64,000 nucleotides of DNA from positions 36,506 to 100,505 of the forward strand of contig CAJOEC010000004.1 of assembly GCA_905233425.1 (NCBI GenBank), given 5' to 3'. Both the position numbers and the translations under genes were made by a program. Positions 46,500-55,224 of the stretch are shown piece after piece; positions within the stretch are counted from its first letter, which is position 1, and every line of letters starts with the position of its first letter. This DNA comes from an uncultured Prevotella sp. (GTDB lineage: Bacteria > Bacteroidota > Bacteroidia > Bacteroidales > Bacteroidaceae). Under the pieces are notes generated by a model, which was given only the letters and a program-made list of their open reading frames with translations, made no database searches and was not told the DNA's origin.

Positions 46500-46522
46500 G
46501 TTATTAAAGACAAGACGCTGTT

Positions 46523-47803
46523 TCATTTATGTAACAAAAACTTTCGCCAACGTATAAACCTTTGGGAAATAGGCCTTTTATGCGATTGCTTCCCAACAAT
46601 GGAGAACAAACAATAGGGCATCATAAGCGTGAAGTAGGAAATGTCGAAGTCTGCGTCTTCGAAAACGTCGATGTCGCTGTGGAAGACGTAATGGTTGTAG
46701 AGAAGCGAAACGAGGAAGAACGTAAACAGGAAATACATGGTGTAAAGGTTATATTCCCTGAAATTCCTGTAGCGTAAAGCCAGCCAAAAAGCCAGAGCGG
46801 CCATTGCTATAAAAATCCAGATGTTTCCTGTTGAAGATTGCGACATGAAGGGGTTGCGCTGGAAGAACACCCAGTTTTCTGTGTCCCAGAAGATGTATGG
46901 CGAGAAGAACAAGAATACTATCAGGGCAATAATTGCCAATGCGGCTATCTGGCGTAGCGGGGAACCTAAACGGCGCTTGGAGAGCCTGCGGGATGACCCG
47001 TAAGCGGGAATGGCCTCGCATCCCACTGGAATGAAAAACGAGCGCGTGAGATAGAGTGCCAAGGGGATGATTGCCGAGAGCCGTGTTGAAGCCATCATTC
47101 CGCAGATGATGGCGGTCATTATCCAGTGGTTCTGGAAAGACAACTTTTTCTTTTCCATGAACAGTATGACGCAGAACACCAACAGGGCATTTGTCAGTCC
47201 GTCACTGCGCACTATCACCTCCCACCAGTAGGCAGGAGAGGCCATGAGCAGCCAAGTGAAGAGGAGTGTCTGCGACCATGGGCCGTTGGTGGCATCAGTA
47301 TGTGCTGCACAGATAGCGTGGCCTACGTGACTGGAAAACCAGTAGAGGACAAAGACGGTAAGCAGAAGAATGACAACAAGTCCGTAGCCCACGTCGCCCA
47401 TCGCCCAGAACGGAATGTTCAGGTAGTGCCACAATGGGAAAGGTGACGGGAAGTTTGTCTCGCAAACGTGGGTGTGAATGCCGTATGGATAAGTCCCTGA
47501 GAACAGTCCGTCGAGGAAATATGTTGTTGCCGACCAGCGGTCAACGTTCACTGTCATGGGGTCTATTTTACTGAACAATAGACAGATGGCGGAGACAGCG
47601 ACAAGCACAGAGGCAAGGAGAAGACAACAGGAAAGCCGTTCACGGCGCGAAACAAGACGATGGGCCAGAAACACGAATCCCAGCACAACAAGAAAGCCTA
47701 CAACCCCAATGAGAGGGTTGTAGGCCGTGCGCCCCATATACTTGAATATGAAGAGAATATTGACGAATAGGTAGAAATAAACCGCCTTTACGTGTCTACT
47801 CAT
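46523..47803 (-). CDS. Polytopic membrane protein, possibly GT-C-type glycosyltransferase
   Basis: A 426-residue protein with about ten hydrophobic segments, for example VVGFLVVLGFVFLAHRLV, LLLASVLVAVSAICLLF, VVILLLTVFVLYWF and IAALAIIALIVFLFF. A loop after the early helices contains MTVNVDRWSATTYFLDGLF and NFPSPFPLWHYLNIPF, and a middle helix begins RSDGLTNALLVFC. Long periplasmic loops between helices and this overall plan resemble GT-C/DUF2029-type lipid-linked-sugar glycosyltransferases, but I do not recognise a definite family. It starts 20 bp after the O-acetylhomoserine sulfhydrylase gene on the same strand and may be co-transcribed with it. Confidence 0.6.
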   Translation of the reverse strand: MSRHVKAVYFYLFVNILFIFKYMGRTAYNPLIGVVGFLVVLGFVFLAHRLVSRRERLSCCLLLASVLVAVSAICLLFSKIDPMTVNVDRWSATTYFLDGLFSGTYPYGIHTHVCETNFPSPFPLWHYLNIPFWAMGDVGYGLVVILLLTVFVLYWFSSHVGHAICAAHTDATNGPWSQTLLFTWLLMASPAYWWEVIVRSDGLTNALLVFCVILFMEKKKLSFQNHWIMTAIICGMMASTRLSAIIPLALYLTRSFFIPVGCEAIPAYGSSRRLSKRRLGSPLRQIAALAIIALIVFLFFSPYIFWDTENWVFFQRNPFMSQSSTGNIWIFIAMAALAFWLALRYRNFREYNLYTMYFLFTFFLVSLLYNHYVFHSDIDVFEDADFDISYFTLMMPYCLFSIVGKQSHKRPISQRFIRWRKFLLHK

Positions 47804-47823
47804 GTTTCTGACCTTTCTGCATC

Positions 47824-49104
47824 CTATACAGTCTGCAATGCCTGGCGCAAGTCATCGAGAATATCATTCACGTCCTCAATTCCTACGGACAGACGGATGA
47901 GGTCGGGTGCCACGCCAGCTTCGAGTAACTGCTCGTCGCTGAGCTGACGGTGAGTATGGCTGGCAGGATGAAGCACACATGTGCGTGCGTCAGCCACATG
48001 GGTGACGATGGCGGTGAGCTTCAGCGAGTCCATGAACTTGACAGCTGTCTCACGTGTGCCCTTCAGTCCGAAGGCAATCACGCCGCACGAGCCATTGGGC
48101 AGGTATTTCTGTGCCAGCTCATAGCATTCATCGCCCGGTAGTCCGCTGTAGCGCACCCATGCCACGCGGTCGTCCTGACTGAGGAACTCGGCTACTTTCT
48201 GCGCGTTCTCGCAGTGGCGCTGCATACGGAGGTGGAGGGTTTCCAGTCCGAGGTTTAGCAGGAAGCTGTTCTGTGGAGCTGGAATGCTTCCAAGGTCGCG
48301 CATGAGTTGAGCAACCAGCTTCGTGATGTAGGCCATCTTGCCAAACTTCTTGGTATAGGTTAGGCCGTGGTACGACTCATCGGGAGTGCAGAGGCCGGGA
48401 AATTTAGAAGAGTTTTTTTCCCAGTCGAAGTTGCCGCTGTCCACGACGCAACCTCCCACCTGCGTGGCGTGACCGTCCATGTATTTCGTGGTGCTGTGGG
48501 TGACGATGTCGGCCCCCCACTCGAAAGGCCGGCAGTTGATTGGTGTCGGGAAAGTGTTGTCGACAATCAGGGGCACGCCGTGGCGATGGGCTATACGTGC
48601 GAACTTCTCAATGTCGAGCACACGGCAGCCGGGGTTCGAGATGGTTTCGCCGAAGAGTGCCTTGGTGTTGGGGCGGAAGGCTGCGTCGATTTCCTCTTCC
48701 GATGCCTCCTGCGAGACGAATGTGCACTCTATGCCCAGCTTCTTCAGCGTCACTCCGAAGAGATTGTATGTGCCGCCATATATCTCGTTAGAGGTGACGA
48801 AATGGTCGCCGGCCTCGCAGATATTGAAGATGGCATAGAAATTGGCAGCCTGTCCGCTGCTGGTGAGCACAGCCCCTACCCCACCCTCAAGTGCGGCAAT
48901 CTTAGCTGCCACGGCATCGTTTGTGGGGTTTTGCAGACGGGTGTAGAAATAGCCCTCCTTCTTCAGGTCGAAGAGGTCGGCCATTTCCTCGGTGTTGTCA
49001 TACTTGAATGTTGTGCTTTGGTAGATGGGGAGCACACGCGGCTCTCCATTCTTTGGTTGCCACCCTGACTGTACGCAAAGGGTCGCTGGTGATAGTCTTT
49101 TCAT
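47824..49104 (-). CDS. metY: O-acetylhomoserine sulfhydrylase / aminocarboxypropyltransferase
   Basis: A 426-residue PLP enzyme of the Cys/Met metabolism family that makes homocysteine from O-acetylhomoserine and sulfide. Evidence: LPIYQSTTFKYDNTEEM, YTRLQNPTNDAVAAKIAALE, SSGQAANFYAI, and the PLP lysine in THSTTKYMDGHATQ (Lys207). The substrate-region block TYTKKFG and a closing HVADARTCVLHPASHTHRQL, typical of OAH sulfhydrylases, are also present. The ATG at 49104 is chosen; an upstream ATG at 49152 would add 16 residues with no family match, across the intergenic hairpin. It lies 68 bp after nagB. Confidence 0.93.
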   Translation of the reverse strand: MKRLSPATLCVQSGWQPKNGEPRVLPIYQSTTFKYDNTEEMADLFDLKKEGYFYTRLQNPTNDAVAAKIAALEGGVGAVLTSSGQAANFYAIFNICEAGDHFVTSNEIYGGTYNLFGVTLKKLGIECTFVSQEASEEEIDAAFRPNTKALFGETISNPGCRVLDIEKFARIAHRHGVPLIVDNTFPTPINCRPFEWGADIVTHSTTKYMDGHATQVGGCVVDSGNFDWEKNSSKFPGLCTPDESYHGLTYTKKFGKMAYITKLVAQLMRDLGSIPAPQNSFLLNLGLETLHLRMQRHCENAQKVAEFLSQDDRVAWVRYSGLPGDECYELAQKYLPNGSCGVIAFGLKGTRETAVKFMDSLKLTAIVTHVADARTCVLHPASHTHRQLSDEQLLEAGVAPDLIRLSVGIEDVNDILDDLRQALQTV

Positions 49105-49126
49105 ATAATAGTGAGTGAATGGGGTG

Positions 49127-49161
49127 TGAAAGGGGAGTGAAAGACTTTCCACTCCCTTTCA
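49127..49161 (-). other. Hairpin between nagB and the OAH sulfhydrylase gene
   Basis: TGAAAGGGGAGTG (49127-49139) and CACTCCCTTTCA (49150-49161) form a 12-bp stem with one bulged G. No T-run follows on the minus strand, so it could be an RNA processing or attenuation site rather than a terminator. Confidence 0.4.
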
Positions 49162-49172
49162 ATTCCTTGATA

Positions 49173-49967
49173 TTAAAGAAGGTTTTTCTTCTCAATGTCC
49201 TTGAAGTAACGGTATGTGCCTACCTTCAGTTCGTCGCAGGCGGCGTCGTCGGCGACGATGATTCCATGCTGGTGCATCTGCAGAGCAGAGATGGTCCACA
49301 TGTGGTTCACGCTTCCCTCAACGGCGGCCTGCAGTGCACGGCACTTGGCGTGTCCGTTCACCAGAATCATCACCTCCTTGGCGGCCATAACTGTGCCCAC
49401 GCCGACGGTGAGTGCCGTCTTGGGAACCTTGTTGATGTCGCCCTCGAAGAATCGGCTGTTGGCGATGATGGTGTCGGTGGTCAGCGTCTTCTGTCGTGTG
49501 CGGCTGGTGAGCGACGAGCCTGGCTCGTTGAAAGCGATGTGACCGTCGGGGCCGATGCCACCGAGGAAAAGGTCGATTCCACCGGCCTCCTCAATCATCT
49601 GCTCGTAGTGTGCGCACTCGGCAGCGAGATCCTTGGCGTTGCCGTTGAGGATGTGAATGTTCTCCTTCGGGCAGTCGATGTGGTTGAAGAGGTTTGTGAA
49701 CATGAATGAGTGGTAGCTCTCAGGATGTTCCTCGGGCAGACCCACATATTCGTCCATGTTGAATGTAAGCACATTCTTGAACGACACTTTGCCTTCCTGG
49801 TAGGCTTTCACCAGTCCGCGGTACATGCCTATGGGGCTTGACCCTGTGGGCAGACCCAGAACGAAAGGCTTCTCTGTCGTCGGCTTGGCGGCGTTAATCT
49901 TGGCTACAACATAGTTGGCAGCCCACTGCGACATAAGGTCGTAGTTCGGTTCGATGATTACTCTCAT
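49173..49967 (-). CDS. nagB: Glucosamine-6-phosphate deaminase
   Basis: A 264-residue cytoplasmic enzyme converting glucosamine-6-phosphate to fructose-6-phosphate and ammonia. The sequence is close to the well-studied enzyme: the active-site residues fall at the same numbers as in E. coli NagB, namely Asp72 in NMDEYVGL, Asp141 and His143 in [16 protein letters not shown], and Glu148. The start [20 protein letters not shown] is standard. The upstream gap (49968-50026) is T-rich on the plus strand with no consensus promoter visible. Confidence 0.97.
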   Translation of the reverse strand: MRVIIEPNYDLMSQWAANYVVAKINAAKPTTEKPFVLGLPTGSSPIGMYRGLVKAYQEGKVSFKNVLTFNMDEYVGLPEEHPESYHSFMFTNLFNHIDCPKENIHILNGNAKDLAAECAHYEQMIEEAGGIDLFLGGIGPDGHIAFNEPGSSLTSRTRQKTLTTDTIIANSRFFEGDINKVPKTALTVGVGTVMAAKEVMILVNGHAKCRALQAAVEGSVNHMWTISALQMHQHGIIVADDAACDELKVGTYRYFKDIEKKNLL

Positions 49968-50026
49968 AATTACTTGTTTTTTTGATGTTTGTGTTTGTTA
50001 ATGTTGTATTTTTGTTTAAATACCTT

Positions 50027-51823
50027 TTATTCGTTATTGCCCCCATCACTGGCCATGATATAGATTACATTAGCTATGTCGGCCACGTCGACTACTCCGT
50101 CCTGGTTAACGTCGCCTTTCTTGTCGTTGGTGGCGGTCACAGTAATGTTGTCCACTTTCATTACACCGTCGCCCCAAGTTATGGTGGCAGTTACGGTGTC
50201 GGAATCCCTGTGACCTTCGGCCACGGCATATACGGTGACGGTGTATTGTGTCGTCAATGCAATCGAAGCATCTTCGCTTTCCTGTACATCATCGGTGGTG
50301 ACTTTCGACACAAATGTCGCACCCTCGGTTTCACAGCCGAAGAGTAGTCTTCCGTTCTCGTATGTTATGGTTGGGGTGGCGCATTTTGGGATCATGAAGT
50401 CAAAAGAGACGGTTCCATCGTCGTTCTGCACGATATTGGTGACAGGTTTCGACAGCATTATGTTCCCGTCGTAGTTGGGATAGTTCATCTTCGCTGCCGG
50501 CACTGAGTAGTTGGTCAGCGAGTCGTTCACGAACTCGGTTGAGTCGGTAGTCCAAGGATATGGCGACGTGCTGAGGTAATAGCTATTCATGAGGCCGGAA
50601 TTGGCATGGCCCTTAGGCTTCGCCCATGTGGAAATGTATTTCTCCCATGCATCGTAGTCCATATTGTCGGCATGTACCAGCTCAAACCGCCGTTTCTTCC
50701 GGTCATTGTTCACCGAGTTGTTGCTCCAAATACTCTTGTCGTAGAACACGTGATAAACCACCAGTCCCTTTCCTGGCAAACCAAGATCCCATCCTCTCTG
50801 CTGCCTGTTCTCTAACAGCAGCCATTCACTGTCGCTGTGCTTTATACGGTACACCTCGCCGCCTTCTGCCACGGTCTTCAGGTTTTCCACATACGTAGCC
50901 TCAGTCAGTTCGGTAAATTCCATCCACCCCAAAAGCATCTTCTCCATCGGTGTGTAGTTGGGCGGGCACCATCCGTAGTTCGTGAAGTTTCCGCCGTCCA
51001 TGAGGTCCCATTCGTCCACCACACTAAAACCGGCACCACTCGTCGTGGGGTAAATGTCGGGCAGACCAAGCGAATGGGAGAACTCATGACAGATGGTTCC
51101 GATGCCACACGACATGCCGTTGTACCACAGTTCGGCGCTGGCCGTGTAACTGGATATTGACAGACCGTTGGGGGTATTAACTGTAGAGAATGATCCGGTG
51201 TTTGGCCATATATGCCCATAACAGATGTCTACAGACTGGTTTCCTGTCAGTCCGGCGTAGACAAATATCACCTGTTCCACATGCCCGTTGCCGTCCCAGT
51301 CGTAGACTGAGAAATCGACATCCAACGAGTCAATCAACAACCTCGTTGCCTCTCTCAAATAGCTTTTGCCATAGTTGCGGGTTGATTCGGTGGGATTTTC
51401 GTATGGTTGTGCTTTGGCACTGATTTTTATTGGCCCGTAGATGTCGTATTTCAAGTTGAAGAGTCCGCCAGACTGCTCACGGAAATAGTCGGCGACTGAG
51501 CCGGGGCCTTTACGCTCGTTGTAGCCTTTGCCGTTGAAGATGCTGTCGTATTGTTCGCACGGATTCTCGCTTTTGAAATCAACATCGGAGAACGACATAA
51601 GTATCACAGCCTGACGGTATTCACGCTCCGGATCCCATGTTTTGTTTATGTTAGGCAGACGCATCGGCCTGGCCCCACGTGCCAATGCCTCACCCGACAA
51701 ATTGACATCGGGGGTGCAGTCGCCGCGACGCACTTCCTGAGCCTCGACCGCGATTAGCGACAAATGGAAAGCGGCAAGTATGAAGAACACCCTCCACAGT
51801 CCATGTTTATTCCTCTTATTCAT
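50027..51823 (-). CDS. Secreted M6-family metalloprotease with single dockerin-like repeat
   Basis: A 598-residue protein from the ATG at 51823; one at 51838 is also possible. It has a signal peptide ending near AVEA, then an M6 (immune-inhibitor-A-like) peptidase domain. The zinc motif is HEFSHSLGLPD, with downstream DEWDLMDGGNFTNYG, and a propeptide-proximal YRQAVILMSFSDVDF. A beta-sandwich region (about 470-565, including TPTITYENGRLLFGCE) follows. The C-terminus has one dockerin-like calcium-binding half, KGDVNQDGVVDVADIANVIY. Its start overlaps the end of the upstream paralogue (stop at 51818-51816), so the two are translationally coupled. Target proteins are unknown. Confidence 0.85.
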   Translation of the reverse strand: MNKRNKHGLWRVFFILAAFHLSLIAVEAQEVRRGDCTPDVNLSGEALARGARPMRLPNINKTWDPEREYRQAVILMSFSDVDFKSENPCEQYDSIFNGKGYNERKGPGSVADYFREQSGGLFNLKYDIYGPIKISAKAQPYENPTESTRNYGKSYLREATRLLIDSLDVDFSVYDWDGNGHVEQVIFVYAGLTGNQSVDICYGHIWPNTGSFSTVNTPNGLSISSYTASAELWYNGMSCGIGTICHEFSHSLGLPDIYPTTSGAGFSVVDEWDLMDGGNFTNYGWCPPNYTPMEKMLLGWMEFTELTEATYVENLKTVAEGGEVYRIKHSDSEWLLLENRQQRGWDLGLPGKGLVVYHVFYDKSIWSNNSVNNDRKKRRFELVHADNMDYDAWEKYISTWAKPKGHANSGLMNSYYLSTSPYPWTTDSTEFVNDSLTNYSVPAAKMNYPNYDGNIMLSKPVTNIVQNDDGTVSFDFMIPKCATPTITYENGRLLFGCETEGATFVSKVTTDDVQESEDASIALTTQYTVTVYAVAEGHRDSDTVTATITWGDGVMKVDNITVTATNDKKGDVNQDGVVDVADIANVIYIMASDGGNNE

Positions 51824-53453
51824 CCGCTTTTCCTTCATTTATCATTACGGTTATCGTAGCCGAGATGTCGGCCACATCGACCTCCCCGTCGCCGTTTACG
51901 TCGGCATCCATCAGCCTCACGTTCTTGTTGTCGCCAATGGTCATGTATGTTATGATGGCCGAAATGTCGGCCACATCAACGCCTCCATCACCATTGACGT
52001 CGCCTTTGAGGAAATCCTCGCCCATGAAATTAAACGACACGGTTCCGTCGCCATGCATCGTGATGTTTGTAATGGATTTCGACAAATAATGGCTGTCGTC
52101 GTTGGTAGTTTGCATCAATGACGGTGGATTAGAGTCGTTGGAAAGCTCATTGTTAACTTTTGTGGAGTCGCTGTTTGTCCATGGATAGGGCGAACCGCTC
52201 AGTATGTAGCTGTTCATGAGGCCTTTGTTGGCATAATTCTTGTGGCCTTGTTCGATCAGCTTGTCCCAGTCGTCATAGTCCATACCGTCGGCAGGTATCA
52301 GTTCAAACCGCCGGTTATTGCTGACGTTCACTCTGTTGGTGTTCCATGCGCTGTTGCTGTAGTTCACGTGGTAGACCAGCAGACCGCGTCCTGGCAGCCC
52401 CAAGTCCCATCCTTTCTGTTGTCTGTTCTCTATAAGGTAGTATTCGTTTTTCGTATGGCTTACCTTGTAGACAACGCCGCCCTCATCGACAGTTTTCAGA
52501 CCTCTTACCCTTGTCGGCTCTGTCAGTTCCACCGGCTTCAGCCATCCTAAGAGCATCTTCTCCAATGGCGTGTAGTTTGGCGGGCACGACCCGTAGTTGG
52601 TGAAGTTTCCGCCGTCCATGAGGTCCCATTCATCGACAACACTGTACCCGGCACCATCCACTGTAGGGTAAATGTCGGGAAGCCCTAATGAATGGCTGAA
52701 CTCATGGCAGATGGTGCCTATGCCGCACGACGAGCTGTTATACCACAGCTCGGCACTGGCAGTGTATTCAGATATAGTCACGTCGCCGGCCACTATCTCC
52801 TCAAAGGAGCCGGTGTTCGGCCATATATGCCCGTAGCACACACTTGCAGACTGGTTCCCGGTCAGCCCGGCGTAGACGTAGATTATCTGTTCCACCTCCC
52901 CGTCGCCGTCCCAGTCGTAGGGTGTGAAATCCACCTTCAGCTCGTCTCTTACAATCTTTGTGGCCTCCACGAAAACGTCTTTGCCATAGTTGCGGGTGTC
53001 TTCGGTGGGGTTTGAATAGGGCTGGGCTTTCTTGCCCACTTTTATCGGGCCGTAGACATCGAACTGCAAGTTAAACCATCCTTCCGACTGTTTGCGAAAA
53101 TATTCTGCCACGCAGCCCGGACCTAAGCGTACGTTGTAGCCCTCGACGTTGAAAATGCTGTCGAATGTCTCCCGAGGGGTCGCCGACTTGAAGTCAACAT
53201 CCGAGAACGACACCAATATGACAGCCTGTCGGTAAACGCGTGTTGAGTCCCACTTCGTATTAATATATGGCAGACGGCGCAGCCTCCGCCCTCCAAGGGG
53301 TTCGGTCGCGCCGTCATTGGATGATAGCTGGGGTGTGCAGTCACCTTTTATTGTCCTCACTGTCTGGGCATACAAGGTGAAAGGCAAAAAAAGCACCATG
53401 AAAAACGACATCACTGTCCTCCTCATGCGCACATTATTATTATATGTCATCAT
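51816..53453 (-). CDS. Secreted M6-family metalloprotease with dockerin-like pair
   Basis: A 545-residue paralogue of the downstream gene, sharing the zinc motif HEFSHSLGLPD and DEWDLMDGGNFTNYG and most of the catalytic domain. A start at 53426 (MRRTVMSFFMVLFLPFTLYA) would give a more typical signal peptide than 53453. The C-terminus carries two dockerin-like halves, KGDVNGDGGVDVADISAI and DADVNGDGEVDVADISAT, i.e. a complete type I dockerin-like pair. It lacks the extra beta-sandwich seen in the paralogue. The 121-bp gap to the GH29 gene on its upstream side shows no clear promoter. Confidence 0.85.
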   Translation of the reverse strand: MMTYNNNVRMRRTVMSFFMVLFLPFTLYAQTVRTIKGDCTPQLSSNDGATEPLGGRRLRRLPYINTKWDSTRVYRQAVILVSFSDVDFKSATPRETFDSIFNVEGYNVRLGPGCVAEYFRKQSEGWFNLQFDVYGPIKVGKKAQPYSNPTEDTRNYGKDVFVEATKIVRDELKVDFTPYDWDGDGEVEQIIYVYAGLTGNQSASVCYGHIWPNTGSFEEIVAGDVTISEYTASAELWYNSSSCGIGTICHEFSHSLGLPDIYPTVDGAGYSVVDEWDLMDGGNFTNYGSCPPNYTPLEKMLLGWLKPVELTEPTRVRGLKTVDEGGVVYKVSHTKNEYYLIENRQQKGWDLGLPGRGLLVYHVNYSNSAWNTNRVNVSNNRRFELIPADGMDYDDWDKLIEQGHKNYANKGLMNSYILSGSPYPWTNSDSTKVNNELSNDSNPPSLMQTTNDDSHYLSKSITNITMHGDGTVSFNFMGEDFLKGDVNGDGGVDVADISAIITYMTIGDNKNVRLMDADVNGDGEVDVADISATITVMINEGKADE

Positions 53454-53574
53454 TGCCTGTTTTTCTTATAACGCGAACATTCCCCGTTTTATTTTCCTAC
53501 GCCCCATTTTTTTCGGTTATTCCCTCAAGGGCAACGTCGCGGCAGGTCGGAAAACGTATGGGGGGTGTCGTTAC

Positions 53575-55224
53575 TTAGCGAGCTATCCGGAGAACAGGGG
53601 CAATGGGGTTGCAATGTTTGGCGGGCAGGTCTACTATGAGTCCCTCGGTGGTCTGGCGGGCTTTCAGCTTGCCGTGGCCAAGGAGGTAGACCGATGAGAT
53701 TGCCTTTGTGAAATCCTTGTTGCCCTTTGCCAGCGACTTGACGACGATGCGGCCGTCCTCAGGCCACTGCATGGGGGTGACGTAGAGGTGTTTCTTCGAT
53801 GTGTTGAAGCGTATGTCCTGAGCCGTCATCTTGTTGTACATACCGTCGTTGAAGCCCTGGGCGTTGAGCCTTATGTCGCTGTCGGCCACGGGGCCTTCGC
53901 CGAACTTCACCCACGGGCGGGTGCCGAAGATGCTCTCGCCGTTCTGCTTCATCCACACTTCGAGGTCGTCGAGGATGGCAGCCTCCTTCTCGTCGTAGGT
54001 GCCGTCGGCACGCAGGGGCACGGAGAGCAGCAGACAGCCGTTCTTCGACACCACGTCGACCAGTTCGCGCACGACGAAGGCGGCACTCTTGTAGTGGTTC
54101 TTCTCGTAAATGTCTGTGTTATAGTGCCATCCGCCTATGCAGTTGCAGGTTTGCCACGGCTCCTCAACCAAGGCGTTGGGGGCACCGCGCTCCACGTCCC
54201 ATGTCAGGGCCTTCTTCTGCTCATCGTTGAGAATCTTGCCGAAGACCACACCACGCGGGTTCTTATTATAAAGATGTGTGGCAATCTTCAGTCCGCAGTC
54301 GCTAAGTGCGTAGAAGGGTAGTACGGTGACATCGAAATAAATGAGGTCGGGATTGTAGCGGTTGATGGCATCGAGGGTGCGGTCGTAGAAATTGGTGACA
54401 AACTCGCGGCTTGGTGGACAGGCACCGTGGGTCCAGTCCCACTGCCCGTGGCATGCGCCATTGTCCCACGAGCCTTTGCTCAGCGGGTGGCTCTGCTGGT
54501 AGAGCATCTGCGGGTCGAGTCCTTCCCACCATTTGCCCTTTCCGTCCTCCTTGGTCATCGTGCCGTCGTAGTAGATGCCGGCCTTGGGGCCTTCGAGATC
54601 CCAGCGCTGCGAAGGCTCGTACCAGTTCCAGGCATGGTCGGCATGGAACGATATGCCAAGAGGCAGTCCGGCCTTCCTCGCTGCTGCTGCCCATTCGGCC
54701 AGGATGTCACGCTTCGGGCCGATGTTCATCGAGTTCCAAGGCTGGTATTTCGAGTCCCAGAGGTCGTAGTTGTCGTGGTGGTTGCCAAGGACGAAGAAAT
54801 ACTGTGCGCCGAGGCGTTTGTAGCGTGCTATCAGACTGTCGGGCTGCCAACGCTCGGCCTTGAACAGCGGCAGGATGTCCTTGAAGCCGAACTCAGAGGG
54901 GTGGCCGTAGTGCTCCACGTGGTGCTTGTACTTGCCATTGCCCTCCATATACATCTCGCGGGCCATCCAGTCGCCCGAGCCCTCGACACACTGCGGCCCC
55001 CAGTGTGCCCAGATGCCGAATTTCGCGTCGCGGAACCATTCTGGTGTCTGGTGTGTCACGAGCGACTCCCATGTGGGTTCGTATTGTCCTGTCAGCATCT
55101 TCTCGTGCTCCTCTGAGACGGGGATGCGGAATTGCTGGGCGCTTCCGCCTACACTTGGCAGGACGAGGGCCGCGCATAATACAGCGCGGCTTACGAGACA
55201 GGAAGAGGAAAAAAGCGCTTTCAT
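53575..55224 (-). CDS. GH29 alpha-L-fucosidase family enzyme
   Basis: A 549-residue secreted protein. The start at 55224 overlaps the upstream GH43 stop codon (ATGA), giving translational coupling, and yields signal peptide MKALFSSSCLVSRAVLCAAL. GH29 features: WFRDAKFGIWAHWGPQ, LGAQYFFVLGNHHDNYDLW, a retaining nucleophile context PDLIYFDVT (Asp298) and SKNGCLLLSVPLRADG. The residues after the nucleophile (VTVLPFY) differ from the common WFDG form, so activity on L-galactose or another L-sugar, not only L-fucose, is possible. It is the last gene of the four-gene operon started by the GH43 at 61063. Confidence 0.88.
   Translation of the reverse strand: MKALFSSSCLVSRAVLCAALVLPSVGGSAQQFRIPVSEEHEKMLTGQYEPTWESLVTHQTPEWFRDAKFGIWAHWGPQCVEGSGDWMAREMYMEGNGKYKHHVEHYGHPSEFGFKDILPLFKAERWQPDSLIARYKRLGAQYFFVLGNHHDNYDLWDSKYQPWNSMNIGPKRDILAEWAAAARKAGLPLGISFHADHAWNWYEPSQRWDLEGPKAGIYYDGTMTKEDGKGKWWEGLDPQMLYQQSHPLSKGSWDNGACHGQWDWTHGACPPSREFVTNFYDRTLDAINRYNPDLIYFDVTVLPFYALSDCGLKIATHLYNKNPRGVVFGKILNDEQKKALTWDVERGAPNALVEEPWQTCNCIGGWHYNTDIYEKNHYKSAAFVVRELVDVVSKNGCLLLSVPLRADGTYDEKEAAILDDLEVWMKQNGESIFGTRPWVKFGEGPVADSDIRLNAQGFNDGMYNKMTAQDIRFNTSKKHLYVTPMQWPEDGRIVVKSLAKGNKDFTKAISSVYLLGHGKLKARQTTEGLIVDLPAKHCNPIAPVLRIAR

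Noticed and set aside
49105..49152. An upstream start (49152) for the OAH sulfhydrylase
   Set aside because: The added 16 residues have no family match and are encoded by the intergenic hairpin; the ATG at 49104 matches the usual N-terminus.
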